A stretch of 64,000 nt of DNA. Origin: Strigamia acuminata (taxonomy: Eukaryota; Arthropoda; Chilopoda; Geophilomorpha; Linotaeniidae). Positions 51,684-62,364 of this stretch are shown in pieces. The DNA lies in NCBI GenBank assembly GCA_949358305.1, contig OX442314.1, forward strand, positions 37,731,211 through 37,795,210, given 5' to 3'. The position numbers were made by a program, and so were the translations under genes. The notes under the pieces are model-generated. The model was not told where the DNA came from and did no database searches. It saw only the letters and a program-made list of their open reading frames with translations. Each line of letters opens with the position of its first letter. Positions within the stretch are counted from its first letter, which is position 1.

Positions 51684-52259
51684 TGTAGATTCCAATCGCT
51701 TTTAGTTGGTCTTCTTAAAGTCTCTGGCTTCTTTGTAATGTGTTTGAAAATATGTTGCAAGTTGAAATAAAGAGACGTGTTGCCAATATGAATTTTGTAC
51801 ACTCACTGGGGTTAAACTTTATTGTCTTCAAAAAGATATATACAAAAACGCTCCTATTGGAGCACCACTAATCCGATAATTGGCTTCAGCTGCATTCCTA
51901 GAAGGAGAGCTGAAGCCAGGTCATGTGACAATAATCTAACCCTCTTTAAATAAAAGGTTAATGACACTAAATTGTAAATAAACAAATAAAAAACATAATA
52001 AATGGAAATATTAAATATCAAATCAAAAAATATGGAAATTAGCAAATAAAGACACTAAAATATTATAATAAGAATTAATAAGAACAAATATCAAATAGAA
52101 AACATTATTAAATCAAGGTTTACAAAATAGCAATAATAATGGCACATTAAAGGGAATGTGCACCCAAATTAAAATGTTATGAAATCAAAATACAAAAATA
52201 TCAAATAAAATGACACATTAAAGGGAATGTGAACCTGAGGTAAAACGCCAGTTTTCACA
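51684..52259 (-). repeat. BEL 5' LTR
   Basis: 576 bp, matching 47,097-47,672. It ends one base before the second GAGGG target copy, beyond which the Copia LTR resumes at 52,265. Confidence 0.93.
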
Positions 52260-52612
52260 GAGGGGTTTTATTCGCACGGCATATACAGGGCACGCGTCTC
52301 CAGAAGAACAAGTGACCGGAAGTCACGTTTACGTCACGTCATCCGCCGTGACCCGAAAATACAACCAACTCCCCCTAGCGGTCGGAGACCCTCATTCGGG
52401 ATTTATACATATTCGGCCTGGTGACACACACGATTATAACATACACCTTCTTCACCTGGTCAATGTGTAAAAACAAACAAATACAAAATCAATGAATGAC
52501 ATTACTAAAAACTAAAAATGGGCAAGTAATAACAGAAATACACTAATACAATCGAATAATAAAAGATCAAGAAATATAACATTGCTGCAAGACATATGAA
52601 ATACGAAAAATA

Positions 52613-55600
52613 TTAATCCAGTCCACACATCTTTGAACACCAGCACTGCTTCTGCAAAGTCACCGCCTTCGTCAGCATATCCGCGACCATCTTGTCGGTT
52701 CCCGCGTGCAGCAACTCCACTTCTCCGTTCTCGACCTCGTCCTTTATAAAACAATAGCGCAAATTAATGTGTTTCGACCGCTGATGCTGCGCCAGTCCTC
52801 GTGCCAACATCTCGGCCGACTCGCTGTCGGTGTACAGCCTCGCAGCGTCCCCCATCAATTCGTTCAGCCCCAGCTCTTCCAGAAATTTCTTGAGCCAAAG
52901 TCCTTCTTTTACCGCCTCGCTAATGGCGATGAATTCGGATTCGCAGCTCGACATCCCGACACACGTTTGCTTCGATGACTTCCATACTACGCCGGCCCCT
53001 GCAAGTAGAAAAATAAATCCGGTTGTCGATTTTGCATCCTCGGTGTTGCAATTCCAGCTCGCGTCCACGTATCCCGTCATCTGTTCCTCGTTTCGTACAA
53101 ATCGCAACTTCTTCCCCTTCGTCCCCTTCAGGTAACGCAAAATCCTCTTTCCCATTTTCCAGTGGGACAATCCGTGGCTGTGATTGTATCGGCACAGGTA
53201 GTGAGTTGCGTAAGCGATGTCCGGTCTCGTTCCCTGCACGAGGTACATTAGCGACCCCATCAGGCTCTGGTACGGCACCTCGTCTGGATTTACGTCGTCT
53301 TCGGGCTTCGGTTGGTCGTGTTTGACCATCGGCGTCGACACTGGTTTGCATGGCCCCATCTGGAAACTTTCCAACACCTCCTCGATATAGGCTTCTTGCG
53401 ACACGGTGATCGATCCATTTTCGATGTCGCATTCCACGTCAAGCCCCAAAATTCTCGTTGGTGTGCCTAAATCCTTGATTTCGACCGATTTTCTCAGCAA
53501 GTCCGCCGTCCAATCTTCGATCCCGATATTTGACGTCACGTTCAGCATGTCGTCGACGAAAATCCCCAATATTGTTGTCCCGCTTTGATTGTTGACCACG
53601 TACACGCCTTCATCCGCGTATAGTCGCCGAAATCCATTTTTTCTGAGTATTTTGTCGAGTGTCAGGTACCATGTGCGTCCGGCCTGTTTGAGTCCGTAGA
53701 TGGCTTTTAGAAGCTCGCACACCCACTCTTCTCGGTCTCGTTCCTCGTTCCCGGGTGGCTGCTCCATGTACACCTTCTCAAGCAGTTTCCCGTGCAGGTA
53801 CGCTGTTTTCACGTCGTATTGTCGTACTCGCCAATTTTGTTGGACAGCAATGGCTAGAAGTAGTCGCAGGCTCGCAAGTCGCATTACAGGTGAGTATGTG
53901 TCCTCGTAATCCAGTCCCGGCCGTTGTCCGCATCCGACGGCCACCAATCTGGCTTTGTAACGCTCGATCTCGCCCTGCTGGTTCTTTTTGATTTTAAAAA
54001 CCCATCTTGACTTCAGCACATTTGTTGCAACGGCTCTTTTCACCAGTCTCCACGTCTTGAATTCCTCGTGAGATTTCAGTTCCTCCTGGATCGCGCTTTC
54101 CCACTTCTTGTGTTCCGGAGAGTCCTGTGCTTGGACCACGGTGTTTGGCTCGACGTGCTTCACGCTCTTGCAGTATGTGGCGCCTCTTGGCTGCACCACC
54201 AGTCGGTCTGGCTTCCTCTTGATGCGCTTTGATTTGCGTGTTGTCGTGTTTTCGTTAGCTTCTTCGTCGTCTCCGTCTCCGTTTCCAGTGGTGGACTCCT
54301 CGTCTTCGGTGGCACCGTTGTCCGTTTCGTTGGGCTCTGGATTGTCTGTTGTCTGCTCCCCGGTCTCTTGCTCGGCGTCGTACGGCGACACGAAATTCGA
54401 ACCCTGAGGCGAAGTCAGCATTTCTCCGCCCCATCTCGCCTCGTTGAATTTCAAGTCGCGTGTCGGCTCTAGCTTCTCAGTTTTCGGGTCGTAGACTCGG
54501 TAGCCCTTTCTGTTGACGCAGTAACCCATAAAAATGACAGGTTTCGACTTCGCGTCCAATTTCTTTCGTTTGGAATTATGGATCCACATCTGCGCAGCAC
54601 AGCCAAATATTCGAAAATAGCCAACTTGCTGCTTCCGTCCGCTCCAAAGTTCTTGTGGAATCCTGTCCCCGTTTCCTCTTGTCGAGCATCTGTTGCGCAC
54701 GTGTGCGGCCGTCGCGACTGCCTCCGCCCAGAATTTGGAAGGCAAAGCCGCCGCCGTCAGCATCGTGCGTGCTGCCTCCATCAGCGTTCTGTTGCCGCGT
54801 TCAGCGATGCCGTTTTGGGCAGGTGAGAATGGCACCGTAAGCTCGTGGTGGACGCCGTTCGACTTCATGAACTCGCCCATTTCGTGGTTGACGAACTCGC
54901 CTCCGTTGTCGGATCGGATACGTTTAAGTTTCGTGTCGGTTTCGCGTTCCACAGCCGCCACAAACTCCTTAAAGTTCTCGAAAACGTCCGACTTCGACCT
55001 AATAAAATAGACAAACATTTTGCGACTGAAGTCGTCTATTAGCAAAAACAAATATCGGCTGCCGCCAATCGTCTCTGTCAGCGGCCCGCACAGATCCATG
55101 TGCACGAGTTCCAATATTTTGGTCGATTGGTCGCTCACGATCGTTTTGAATGGTTTTCTGGCCATCTTCCCGGCTGCACACTCGTCGCATGCCCGCCCGT
55201 CCTTCTGTATTGGCCCCAAACCGTAAACTGCACCCGTTTCGTGCATTTTCGCCAGTGTTGCCGTGTTCAAATGGCACATTCGGTTGTGCCACACATCGAT
55301 CTCGGTCGATTGTTGGCACGTGTTTGCCTGCGCGGCCACCACGGTCTCCACGTTCAGTCTATACACGTCCCCGATCTTCGTAGCAGTCATTATCACTCGG
55401 TCCCCGCTCGATATCGTACACTTCCCGCTTCCGAAAGCAACGAGTAAACCCGCGTCGTCGAGTTTTGGCACCGAAATCAAATTGTCATTTAAATCAGGAA
55501 TGTATAATACCTCCTTCGCGATCAAGTCAGCGTCGTTCGTAATGAATTTCACGTTTCCGCAGCCCATGATTGGGATTTGGCGCCCATCTGCCAGCGGCAC

Positions 55601-56578
55601 CTTTCGACTTCCGTCATCTGCCACGAACGATTCGAGAAAGTCCCTGTTCGCCGTCATGTGCCTCGTCGCTCCGGAGTCGAGGTTCCACTGCCGTCCTTCC
55701 GTTTGGTCGATTCTGACCTGAAATGCAAACTCTGGTCTGTCTTTCACAGCCCTGGCGGTGGCGTCTGGCTGCTGTTCCTTCTTGGCATTTCCTCTCGACT
55801 GCTTGGAATTGTTATCGCGTCGTCCCTCGCTCTCCTTCTGGCTGCGACAATTTCTGGCCATGTGCCCGAATTTTTGGCAATTGAAACATCTTACGTTTTT
55901 CAGGTCTCGTTTTCCGTCGTGGTCACCGTTCCGTTCGCCGCCCCGATAGTTGTTCTTCGTGCGGCTGGACAGGTTCACTTTATGCAGTTTCTCGACCACT
56001 TCATCGTCTCCAGTTTGTCGCGATTCCTCCTGTATGATCATGTGCCGCAGCTTGACCATCGTCACCTCATCTTCGTCGCACATGTCAAACGCTCTCTGGA
56101 TGCTGTGGTATGGTTTTGGCAGGTTTTGTATTATTAAAGTTCCCACCTCTTGCTCCGAAATTTCGCCGCCAACAGCTCGTAACTGGTTCACCGTCGACTC
56201 CACACGTTGCAGGAACTTCGTGGCCGTCTCAGCTTTTTCCCACCTCGTTTTGGTCAGCTCTCGGCGCAAAATAGTCTGTCTTTGGCGCGCTCGCCCTCGG
56301 TGGATTTCCTCCAATTTCTCCCAGCATTCGCGTGCCGTGTCTTTGTTTATCACGTACACTGTCTGTGCTGGCGACAGGGCCTGGACAATTGCGTTCATGG
56401 CTTTTTCGTCCTTGCCACGCCACGCGTTCCTCGCCGCCGCTGCTCCGTTCACTGGTGCTTCATCAACGATGACCGTCCACCATTCCGACTTCTTCAGGAA
56501 TACTCGCATTTTGAACGCCCACGTGGCGTAGTTTTCATCCTCCAGCTTTTCGATCCTCATCGCATCTCTGTCCGCCAT
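52613..56578 (-). CDS. Copia gag-pol polyprotein (1,321 aa), intact
   Basis: Starts ATG at 56,578 (MADRDAMRIEKLEDENY). In order: gag (about 1-200) with the zinc knuckle CFNCQKFGHMARNC; protease 'WNLDSGATRHMT'; integrase zinc site (WHNRMCHLN...CDECAAGK) and core with 'HMDLCGPLTETIGGSRY', RSDNGGEF and 'SPAQNGIAERGNRTLMEAAR'; reverse transcriptase with 'RYKARLVAVGCGQRPGLDY', 'VRQYDVKTAYLHGKL', YGLKQAGRTWY and the active-site variant FVDD in 'LGIFVDDMLNV'; RNase H 'GYVDASWNCNTEDAKSTTGF' and SSCESEFIA. Length and order match Drosophila copia-like elements. No frameshift or stop. Confidence 0.95.
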   Translation of the reverse strand: MADRDAMRIEKLEDENYATWAFKMRVFLKKSEWWTVIVDEAPVNGAAAARNAWRGKDEKAMNAIVQALSPAQTVYVINKDTARECWEKLEEIHRGRARQRQTILRRELTKTRWEKAETATKFLQRVESTVNQLRAVGGEISEQEVGTLIIQNLPKPYHSIQRAFDMCDEDEVTMVKLRHMIIQEESRQTGDDEVVEKLHKVNLSSRTKNNYRGGERNGDHDGKRDLKNVRCFNCQKFGHMARNCRSQKESEGRRDNNSKQSRGNAKKEQQPDATARAVKDRPEFAFQVRIDQTEGRQWNLDSGATRHMTANRDFLESFVADDGSRKVPLADGRQIPIMGCGNVKFITNDADLIAKEVLYIPDLNDNLISVPKLDDAGLLVAFGSGKCTISSGDRVIMTATKIGDVYRLNVETVVAAQANTCQQSTEIDVWHNRMCHLNTATLAKMHETGAVYGLGPIQKDGRACDECAAGKMARKPFKTIVSDQSTKILELVHMDLCGPLTETIGGSRYLFLLIDDFSRKMFVYFIRSKSDVFENFKEFVAAVERETDTKLKRIRSDNGGEFVNHEMGEFMKSNGVHHELTVPFSPAQNGIAERGNRTLMEAARTMLTAAALPSKFWAEAVATAAHVRNRCSTRGNGDRIPQELWSGRKQQVGYFRIFGCAAQMWIHNSKRKKLDAKSKPVIFMGYCVNRKGYRVYDPKTEKLEPTRDLKFNEARWGGEMLTSPQGSNFVSPYDAEQETGEQTTDNPEPNETDNGATEDEESTTGNGDGDDEEANENTTTRKSKRIKRKPDRLVVQPRGATYCKSVKHVEPNTVVQAQDSPEHKKWESAIQEELKSHEEFKTWRLVKRAVATNVLKSRWVFKIKKNQQGEIERYKARLVAVGCGQRPGLDYEDTYSPVMRLASLRLLLAIAVQQNWRVRQYDVKTAYLHGKLLEKVYMEQPPGNEERDREEWVCELLKAIYGLKQAGRTWYLTLDKILRKNGFRRLYADEGVYVVNNQSGTTILGIFVDDMLNVTSNIGIEDWTADLLRKSVEIKDLGTPTRILGLDVECDIENGSITVSQEAYIEEVLESFQMGPCKPVSTPMVKHDQPKPEDDVNPDEVPYQSLMGSLMYLVQGTRPDIAYATHYLCRYNHSHGLSHWKMGKRILRYLKGTKGKKLRFVRNEEQMTGYVDASWNCNTEDAKSTTGFIFLLAGAGVVWKSSKQTCVGMSSCESEFIAISEAVKEGLWLKKFLEELGLNELMGDAARLYTDSESAEMLARGLAQHQRSKHINLRYCFIKDEVENGEVELLHAGTDKMVADMLTKAVTLQKQCWCSKMCGLD

Positions 56579-56714
56579 TTTTGAAGGTTGATTGGCGATC
56601 TACCACGCGTTGGAAATTAGGCCTAACGTCTCGTGGTCCGGTCAGTGGTCACTCCTTCGTCAAAACGCCCGGAAAATCGATACGAGATGTAAAAACTCAC
56701 GCAGTGTTAGATGC

Positions 56715-56731
56715 TGTGGCCCATAACCCTT
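56715..56731 (-). promoter_or_regulatory. Copia primer-binding site, internal tRNA-iMet type
   Basis: Next to the 5' LTR the minus strand reads AAGGGTTATGGGCCACAG. GGTTATGGGCC is complementary to the anticodon-stem region of initiator tRNA-Met, as in Drosophila copia, which is primed by a tRNA-iMet half-molecule and not its 3' end. Confidence 0.65.
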
Positions 56732-56958
56732 TGTTGTATTTGGGAAAAGACTGGATAACTTCGAATGAAAAGATATGAGGGGTTTTATTCGCACGGCATA
56801 TACAGGGCACGCGTCTCCAGAAGAACAAGTGACCGGAAGTCACGTTTACGTCACGTCATCCGCCGTGACCCGAAAATACAACCAACTCCCCCTAGCGGTC
56901 GGAGACCCTCATTCGGGATTTATACATATTCGGCCTGGTGACACACACGATTATAACA
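56732..56958 (-). repeat. Copia 5' LTR (227 bp)
   Basis: Uninterrupted copy, TGTTGTATTT to TTATAACA. The partner is split by BEL (47,047-47,096 and 52,265-52,441; 50 + 177 = 227 bp, so no bases were lost). It is followed by the second TTAGC target copy. Confidence 0.93.
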
Positions 56959-56963
56959 TTAGC

Positions 56964-57180
56964 TGTGCCAACTGCTATTTCTTATGCTGTTGCTGGTGTC
57001 CATTTTCCGTTCAACAAGTGGATTTTTAATTATGCCCCTGACATGAAACAGCAGCACAATGGTTTTGACTGTCGAGTGTTTGTCTGTCAAGGCGTGTTGT
57101 TATTCAAGGGCGGCTACAATTCGAAGTTTTTATTCAAGTTTCCGCTTGCAGGCAATTTGAAACGACAATTTTCGAAATAA
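56964..57180 (+). pseudogene. C48 (Ulp1-like) peptidase gene, 3' part
   Basis: The frame continues from the 5' part across the Copia insertion. It contains 'QQHNGFDCRVFVCQGVLLF', the Gln and catalytic Cys region of Ulp1-type peptidases (Q-x5-DC). It ends at a stop overlapping AATAAA (about 57,176-57,181), a likely polyadenylation signal. With the His and Asp in the 5' part, all catalytic positions are kept in the empty-site gene, so it was probably functional before the insertion. Confidence 0.7.
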
Positions 57181-57313
57181 AAACGACCATGTATACTGTA
57201 TATGAAGTAATCGTAACATACGATACAGTACATTACGAATACTGTACAGTGTACACGTTTAGCGTACCGACTATGGTGCAAACATTGTGGCAATTGCAAT
57301 AAGAGCCGCCCTC

Positions 57314-57420
57314 GATTAAGAGCCGCAGCTCATAGTGCCCGTTTTGAATAAGAGCAGCCCCTCAGAGTGCAGGTTTTAAATAAGAGCCGCAGCTCAGAGT
57401 GCCCGTTTTGAATAAAAGCC
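57314..57420. repeat. 32-bp tandem repeat, three copies plus a partial
   Basis: Units at 57,314, 57,346 and 57,378 read (G/A)A(T/A)TAAGAGC-GC--CTCA-AGTGC--GTTTT; a fourth begins GAATAAAAGCC and is followed by CTCGGCTTTTATT in inverted sense. TAAGAGCCGC also occurs just before. This resembles a MITE with internal repeats. Confidence 0.8.
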
Positions 57421-57479
57421 TCGGCTTTTATTTGGTAAAATACCGTACTAGTATGCAAATTATGCAATTATGCAAATTA

Positions 57480-58870
57480 ATATTTTTTTTTTGATATTAT
57501 TTATATTATTTATATTATAGTTTATTTGAAGAAAAAATATTAAATTGTTTTATTTTCTTGTATTTATATTTAAAAACTTTAAAAAAGTTTCAAAGAGATA
57601 AGCAACATATCCCATTACAAAAAAAGTGGTCCAAAATATTAAACCACGTTATTAGTCACGTTATTAGTCGCAATTGTAAGTATTTTATTTTTGCTTTTTT
57701 AAAATATAATTTTGAAAGGAATTTTTTTGTTAGGATATTTATGAAGCAGTCATTGTTTGCATTATATTACTAATTTTCTTTTTTTGGTGTCAAAATCGGC
57801 GAGGAGCAGCACCACTAACGAGTGTAACCATAACTACTCATCGACTACTTGTGAAAAATGCAATCAAAAAAGAAATCAAATGATGCCATTTGGACATTTT
57901 TTTTTTCTGTTAATAATTTATAATTGATTGTTTTCCACGATTATTTTCATTTATATTTTCATTTATAATTTGATTTTATTATTATAATTTAGTTCATGCA
58001 AACTTGAGTTGTCATTATTTCTACACCAGGGACCATGTTTGCAGAACACAATTACAAATGCACATACCACAGACTACTTTGATTATGCAAGAAACTTGAT
58101 CACTGATCAAATCTCAACTTTAATGTTTTTCAAAATAAATAGATGCAAACAAATGAAAAATCCTTTTTAATTGAAGCAGACACACTTTAAAAAAATAGAA
58201 GATATTTTATTATACATCATATACTAGAACTGCAGAAAAGGCACTCTGGGCCATGGCTCTTTACAAAGGAAAGCAATGACGCTTAACGGATTATTCGAGT
58301 CACGAATATTACGTGTCCTTTTCAGCTCAAACGTGGTAAAAGCTTTTTTTGGTGTTTATTTTCTTTTGTTAAAACAGCTGATGCAAAATAGGAGATACTT
58401 TGTAGTTTATTTTATGATCACATCATATGCCAGTACTGCAGAAAATCTTAATGCTGTCCTTGTGAAAACTCTGATTTTCAATTACAGAATTATTGTCTAA
58501 TGCCCTTGAAGTTCCTAGTTGCATTTCTTCAACTAATAATAACTCCAACGCAGCTCTGATTTAACAAAAATTGTAAGCTAACACTCAGAACACCGACGCA
58601 GCTGCTACCATGAAGCATTATCTACTTGATAATAATTAATAAAGATACTAATTTGAGTGTTATTCATAAATTCCCTTTGGTCAAGCATTTTTTTTTACTA
58701 TTTAATACATCACTTACTGTAACTAGGCTCTTGAATTTTATGTCTGATATGCCACATCTAATTAATAAAACTACATATTGCATGTAAAAAAAATTGTCAA
58801 TATATGATGCAGTATTGTAAATGTGTAGGCAATGAACTTTATTAGTTGCCATTTAAATTTGTCCTAGCCT
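57480..58870 (+). repeat. Dispersed unit, copy 1 (other copy 59,650-60,800)
   Basis: Shared in order with the second copy: TTGATATTATTTATATTATT; 'CTGTTAATAATTTATAATTG'; 'GTTCATGCAAACTTGAGT'; 'CAAGAAACTTGATCACTGAT'; 'CAGAAAAG-CACTCTGGGC'; GCTTAACGGATT; 'AAGCTTTTTTTGGTGTT'; 'AAATCTTAATGCTGTCCTTG'; and 'TTGAGTGTTATTCATAAATT'. Short frames (for example 58,276-58,500) differ between copies. The GAGTTGT-ATTATTTCTACACCAG stretch also occurs at about 43,578-43,605. Confidence 0.75.
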
Positions 58871-59649
58871 AGCTTGTATGATTAGAAAGTCAGACACTAC
58901 TTGTTTATCACCTAGAGGATAAGATGGCGGCGCACATGCCACCATTAAATGTTACAAAAGAAGTCGTCATTTATTTAGTTTACACTCACCATACCTGACC
59001 AATTAGTCAACAAGTAGAATATCACATTGCCCACACCTATTGAAATCAACCGGCAACCGGCTTAGCAAACAGCAGCATTCAATGCAATGCAAGCCAAGAC
59101 TGTTTGGTCTCACATCAATGACACTTTCATCCAATCAGACGCCAATACAGAATCACATGGCACTCACTAGAGAACACGTTTTCTAAACACCTCATTCAAA
59201 AATAAATACAGATCTCCAAATGATGAACGATTACAATTAAATTATGCACGTTTAAAATTTTTGGCATCGATTTGATGCGGTCGAAGATCAATTGCAGCCA
59301 TTTCTATAATGTTGCACCAGGGACCATTATTTCGGACTAAGAACCTGTAAACTTTCAACTTTACAGTTTTAGCAAGTTTTAGCTTTCTTGTGTGACATGG
59401 CCCATAACTACAAGAAGATTGTGCAGGTCAATATTAATGCCAACATTAATGACCAAGATTAAAAATTGCATAAGTTTATGAAAATATACCTTTACAATTG
59501 CAATGGGCATATAATTTTATTTTTATTTTACTTTTTGTTTACTATTTTGAATTTTTATGCTACTTGATATTACTTTGTTCAGCAAACTCAGTCATTTATC
59601 TTTACTAGCATTGGTTGTAAATTCAGCGCCATTATGCACTTAATATTTT
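58871..59649. other. Non-coding DNA between the two dispersed units
   Basis: AT-rich. It contains the CCCACACCTATTGAAATCAACC stretch (in part) also present at 45,983. No gene seen. Confidence 0.4.
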
Positions 59650-60800
59650 TGGTTTGATATTATTTATATTATTTATATTATCATGTGGATTCTATTTTGA
59701 AGTTCTTTTACATTTAACTGATACAGTATATATCCATTTTCTTATTACAGCTACCGGTAGTATTTTCTTTCTGGGCATATTTGTTCTGTTAATAATTTAT
59801 AATTGATTGTTTTCGTTGATATTTTTATTTATAATTTGATTTTATTATTATAATATAGTTCATGCAAACTTGAGTCGTCATTATTTTCAACAACTGTACG
59901 TCTTTCCCGAAGAGCTTACGTTTGCAGATCACAAACGCACACATCACAGACTACTTTGAATTTGCAAGAAACTTGATCACTGATCAAATCTTACCTTGAA
60001 TGTTTTTATAAATAAATAGATGCCAACAAATGCCAACAAATGCAAAATCTGTTATTAATAATTAAAGCAGACACATTTTTAAAAAATACAAGATAGTTTA
60101 TGGTACATCTTAAACCAGTACTGCAGAAAAGACACTCTGGGCAATGGCTCTTTACAAAGAAAGGCAATGCGGCTTAACGGATTTATTCGAGCCACGAGTA
60201 TTAGCTGTGCTTTACAGCTCAAACAAGGTGAAAGCTTTTTTTGGTGTTAGTTTGGTTTTTTTGGTTAAAAAAACTAACGCAGTTTCAATAAATTAGGAGA
60301 TACTGTGTAGTTTATTTCATGATCACATTATATGTCAGTACTGCAAAAAATCTTAATGCTGTCCTTGTGAAAACTCTGATTTTCATCAACTGCAAACTTT
60401 TACATCTAGAACTGTACAAAATGGGGGCGCATACGCACTTGCCGCGACAAACCGGTAGTTTACGGGAGCATAAATGTACCGGCACAAGCAATCCTTACAA
60501 ATATCAGCTTTTTATCTAAAAACCAGTAAGGTTAAATTCCTGGAAGGTCAAGAGGGGCGCAGATCAAATACTGGGAGAATACCGTACCGTACCGACTGAC
60601 AACTACACAGCTATCATGAAGCATTATCCATTTGATAATAAAGATACTAATTTGAGTGTTATTCATAAATTTCCTTTGGTCAAGCATTTTTTTTAAGTTA
60701 TTATTTAATACATCGCTTAATGTAACTAAGGTCTTGTATTTTATGTCCCATATGCCACATCTAATTAATAAGACTACACACTGCTTTTCAAACACTGATG
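59650..60800 (+). repeat. Dispersed unit, copy 2
   Basis: See copy 1 for shared blocks. This copy carries insertions (for example 60,410-60,600) and is about as diverged as an old duplication. Fragments of the same family lie at 890-1040. Confidence 0.75.
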
Positions 60801-61044
60801 CTTATTGTGCCCGTGCTTATAGTAATAGTTTTATGATCTGAAAAAATGGCCAATTTAGCTTATTACTTGGCAGCACATACTTGGAAGTAAAATAATTTGA
60901 CTACCTGTGACGCAATGCACAAACTGACACGTCGACACCGACCGGTGTCAGTTAAAATCCCACAATCCAGTCAAATTGAAAAGAATGTTTAGCAAAATTT
61001 TCGATTCTTTAAATGGATGCAAAATTGAAAATGCAAAATCCACC

Positions 61045-62060
61045 AGAAATTTGAACACAGCACTCAACAAAGATGTTAGTGATCCTTGTTTTGAGTGGTT
61101 GAAATCAATGTAAAATTGTAAATGCCACATTCGTGTAGGAGAATGTGAGCTGACAATACAAATTCAATGTAAATGCCACATTCAAAAAGACTTACAATCA
61201 CAGAAAATTTCAAATGACCAGAGCTCTCTTCTGGTTCCACCGAGACAAATCATGTTCTCAGTTTATCCAGGGGTGACCACGTGGAGGTAGAGAGTTGGAT
61301 TTTACACCCCCTAAGAAATTATCCATGAATAAACATTATTCTAGATAAGGTAAACAATTCAAGTCAAAAAATGAAAATTAAAAATAAAAAGAAGAAATCA
61401 AATCGTCACTTTTAGACTGAATGCCGCCAATTTTTATCTGAAAAATTTTCAAAAATGTTGATAATTTTAGCCACTTCAATCATCTGAATTACTTTATCGT
61501 ATTTGCACGCAGTGTTGACGAAACGAACATTTTGGTCCAAAATGTACTTACATAAAATTAAATTAACAGTTTGTGAATTTTATCACATACTCGAATGGTT
61601 TTCTTTTGGTATCGCCTAAAATTAATTTGACGAAATTACTGTCTACCGAAGGCCCACTCGAACAATTATTCCATACAGAAATGTACTGTACCAACGAAAA
61701 AAAATAGATAAATGAATGAGAACATCATACCCGAGCACGGACTAGCAAGCGAGCTTCCATTGTCACGAGCCACGTCGAAATGAGTACGGGGTCCAAAGGC
61801 GTAAACACACAGATCTATGCTCGAGATCGAGAGAGAACGAATCTTATACGTTTTTAGAATACACCATACGACTCCAATAGTTTCCATAATTAAAAGAGAA
61901 GAAAAAGAAAAGAACAACTAAATTCGAGAATAAGAAGAAATAATTCCGAAAGCTATAAAATTCCTCAGATTTATCTTACGAAATACGCATCGTCAACTTC
62001 TATTTTCCATAATTTTGCACAGTACGGTGACCCAAAAGAACCATCAGTCTTTTCTTTCAT
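61045..62060 (+). repeat. Dispersed element, subfamily B, copy B2
   Basis: Aligns with B1 throughout. The hairpin unit reads CCACATTCGTGTAGGAGAATGTG; the conserved block is at 61,212-61,315 and the tail at 61,430-62,040. All four copies of this family in the window lie on the plus strand. Confidence 0.7.
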
Positions 62061-62364
62061 TGTTGAGCATGAGCTCTTTCTTTCTAAGTATGTGGAGAAA
62101 TCTTCAGTCACAAGTTTGTGCTAAATTAAAACAAACGTAATATTTTTCGTTCCTGCTTTGGTTTTACACTACACAATGTGCAGAGAGTAGAACAGCGAGG
62201 ACAGGGTACTTCAGCCACTGAACATCAATTCATTTTTAGACTCATCGCTTGAAATAGCTAAGCTAGTTATTTTAAGTATTACAAGTTTGTTATAAATTCC
62301 AAGGAAGACTAGAATCCCTAACACTACTCTGCATTCTGATTTAGGTGTATCCTAAAGAACAAAA

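Larger units (their letters stand above)
47097..52259 (-). mobile_element. BEL/Pao LTR retrotransposon nested in the Copia 3' LTR
   Basis: Two 576-bp LTRs (47,097-47,672 and 51,684-52,259) look identical by eye, beginning TGTAGATTCC and ending GTTTTCACA. The target duplication GAGGG lies at 47,092-47,096 and 52,260-52,264. Coding strand is minus. A GGGGGGAG polypurine tract abuts the 3' LTR (47,673-47,680). Identical LTRs and an intact duplication point to a very recent insertion, later than Copia. The internal ORF lacks the reverse transcriptase core, so movement must have been helped by another copy. Confidence 0.95.
47047..56958 (-). mobile_element. Copia-type LTR retrotransposon, intact, with nested BEL
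   Basis: LTRs of 227 bp: 56,732-56,958 (5' LTR for the minus-strand element) and 47,047-47,096 plus 52,265-52,441 (3' LTR, split by BEL). They begin TGTTGTATTTGGG and end GATTATAACA; I saw one difference, GAATG versus GGATG near base 35. The target duplication TTAGC lies at 47,042-47,046 and 56,959-56,963. Outside these, the peptidase reading frame joins exactly, so the insertion is clean. The single polyprotein ORF is full length, so the element may be or have been recently active. Confidence 0.95.

Noticed and set aside
57314-57420. CRISPR-like array
   Set aside because: Only three 32-bp units directly abutting, without spacers, in a eukaryotic repeat context.
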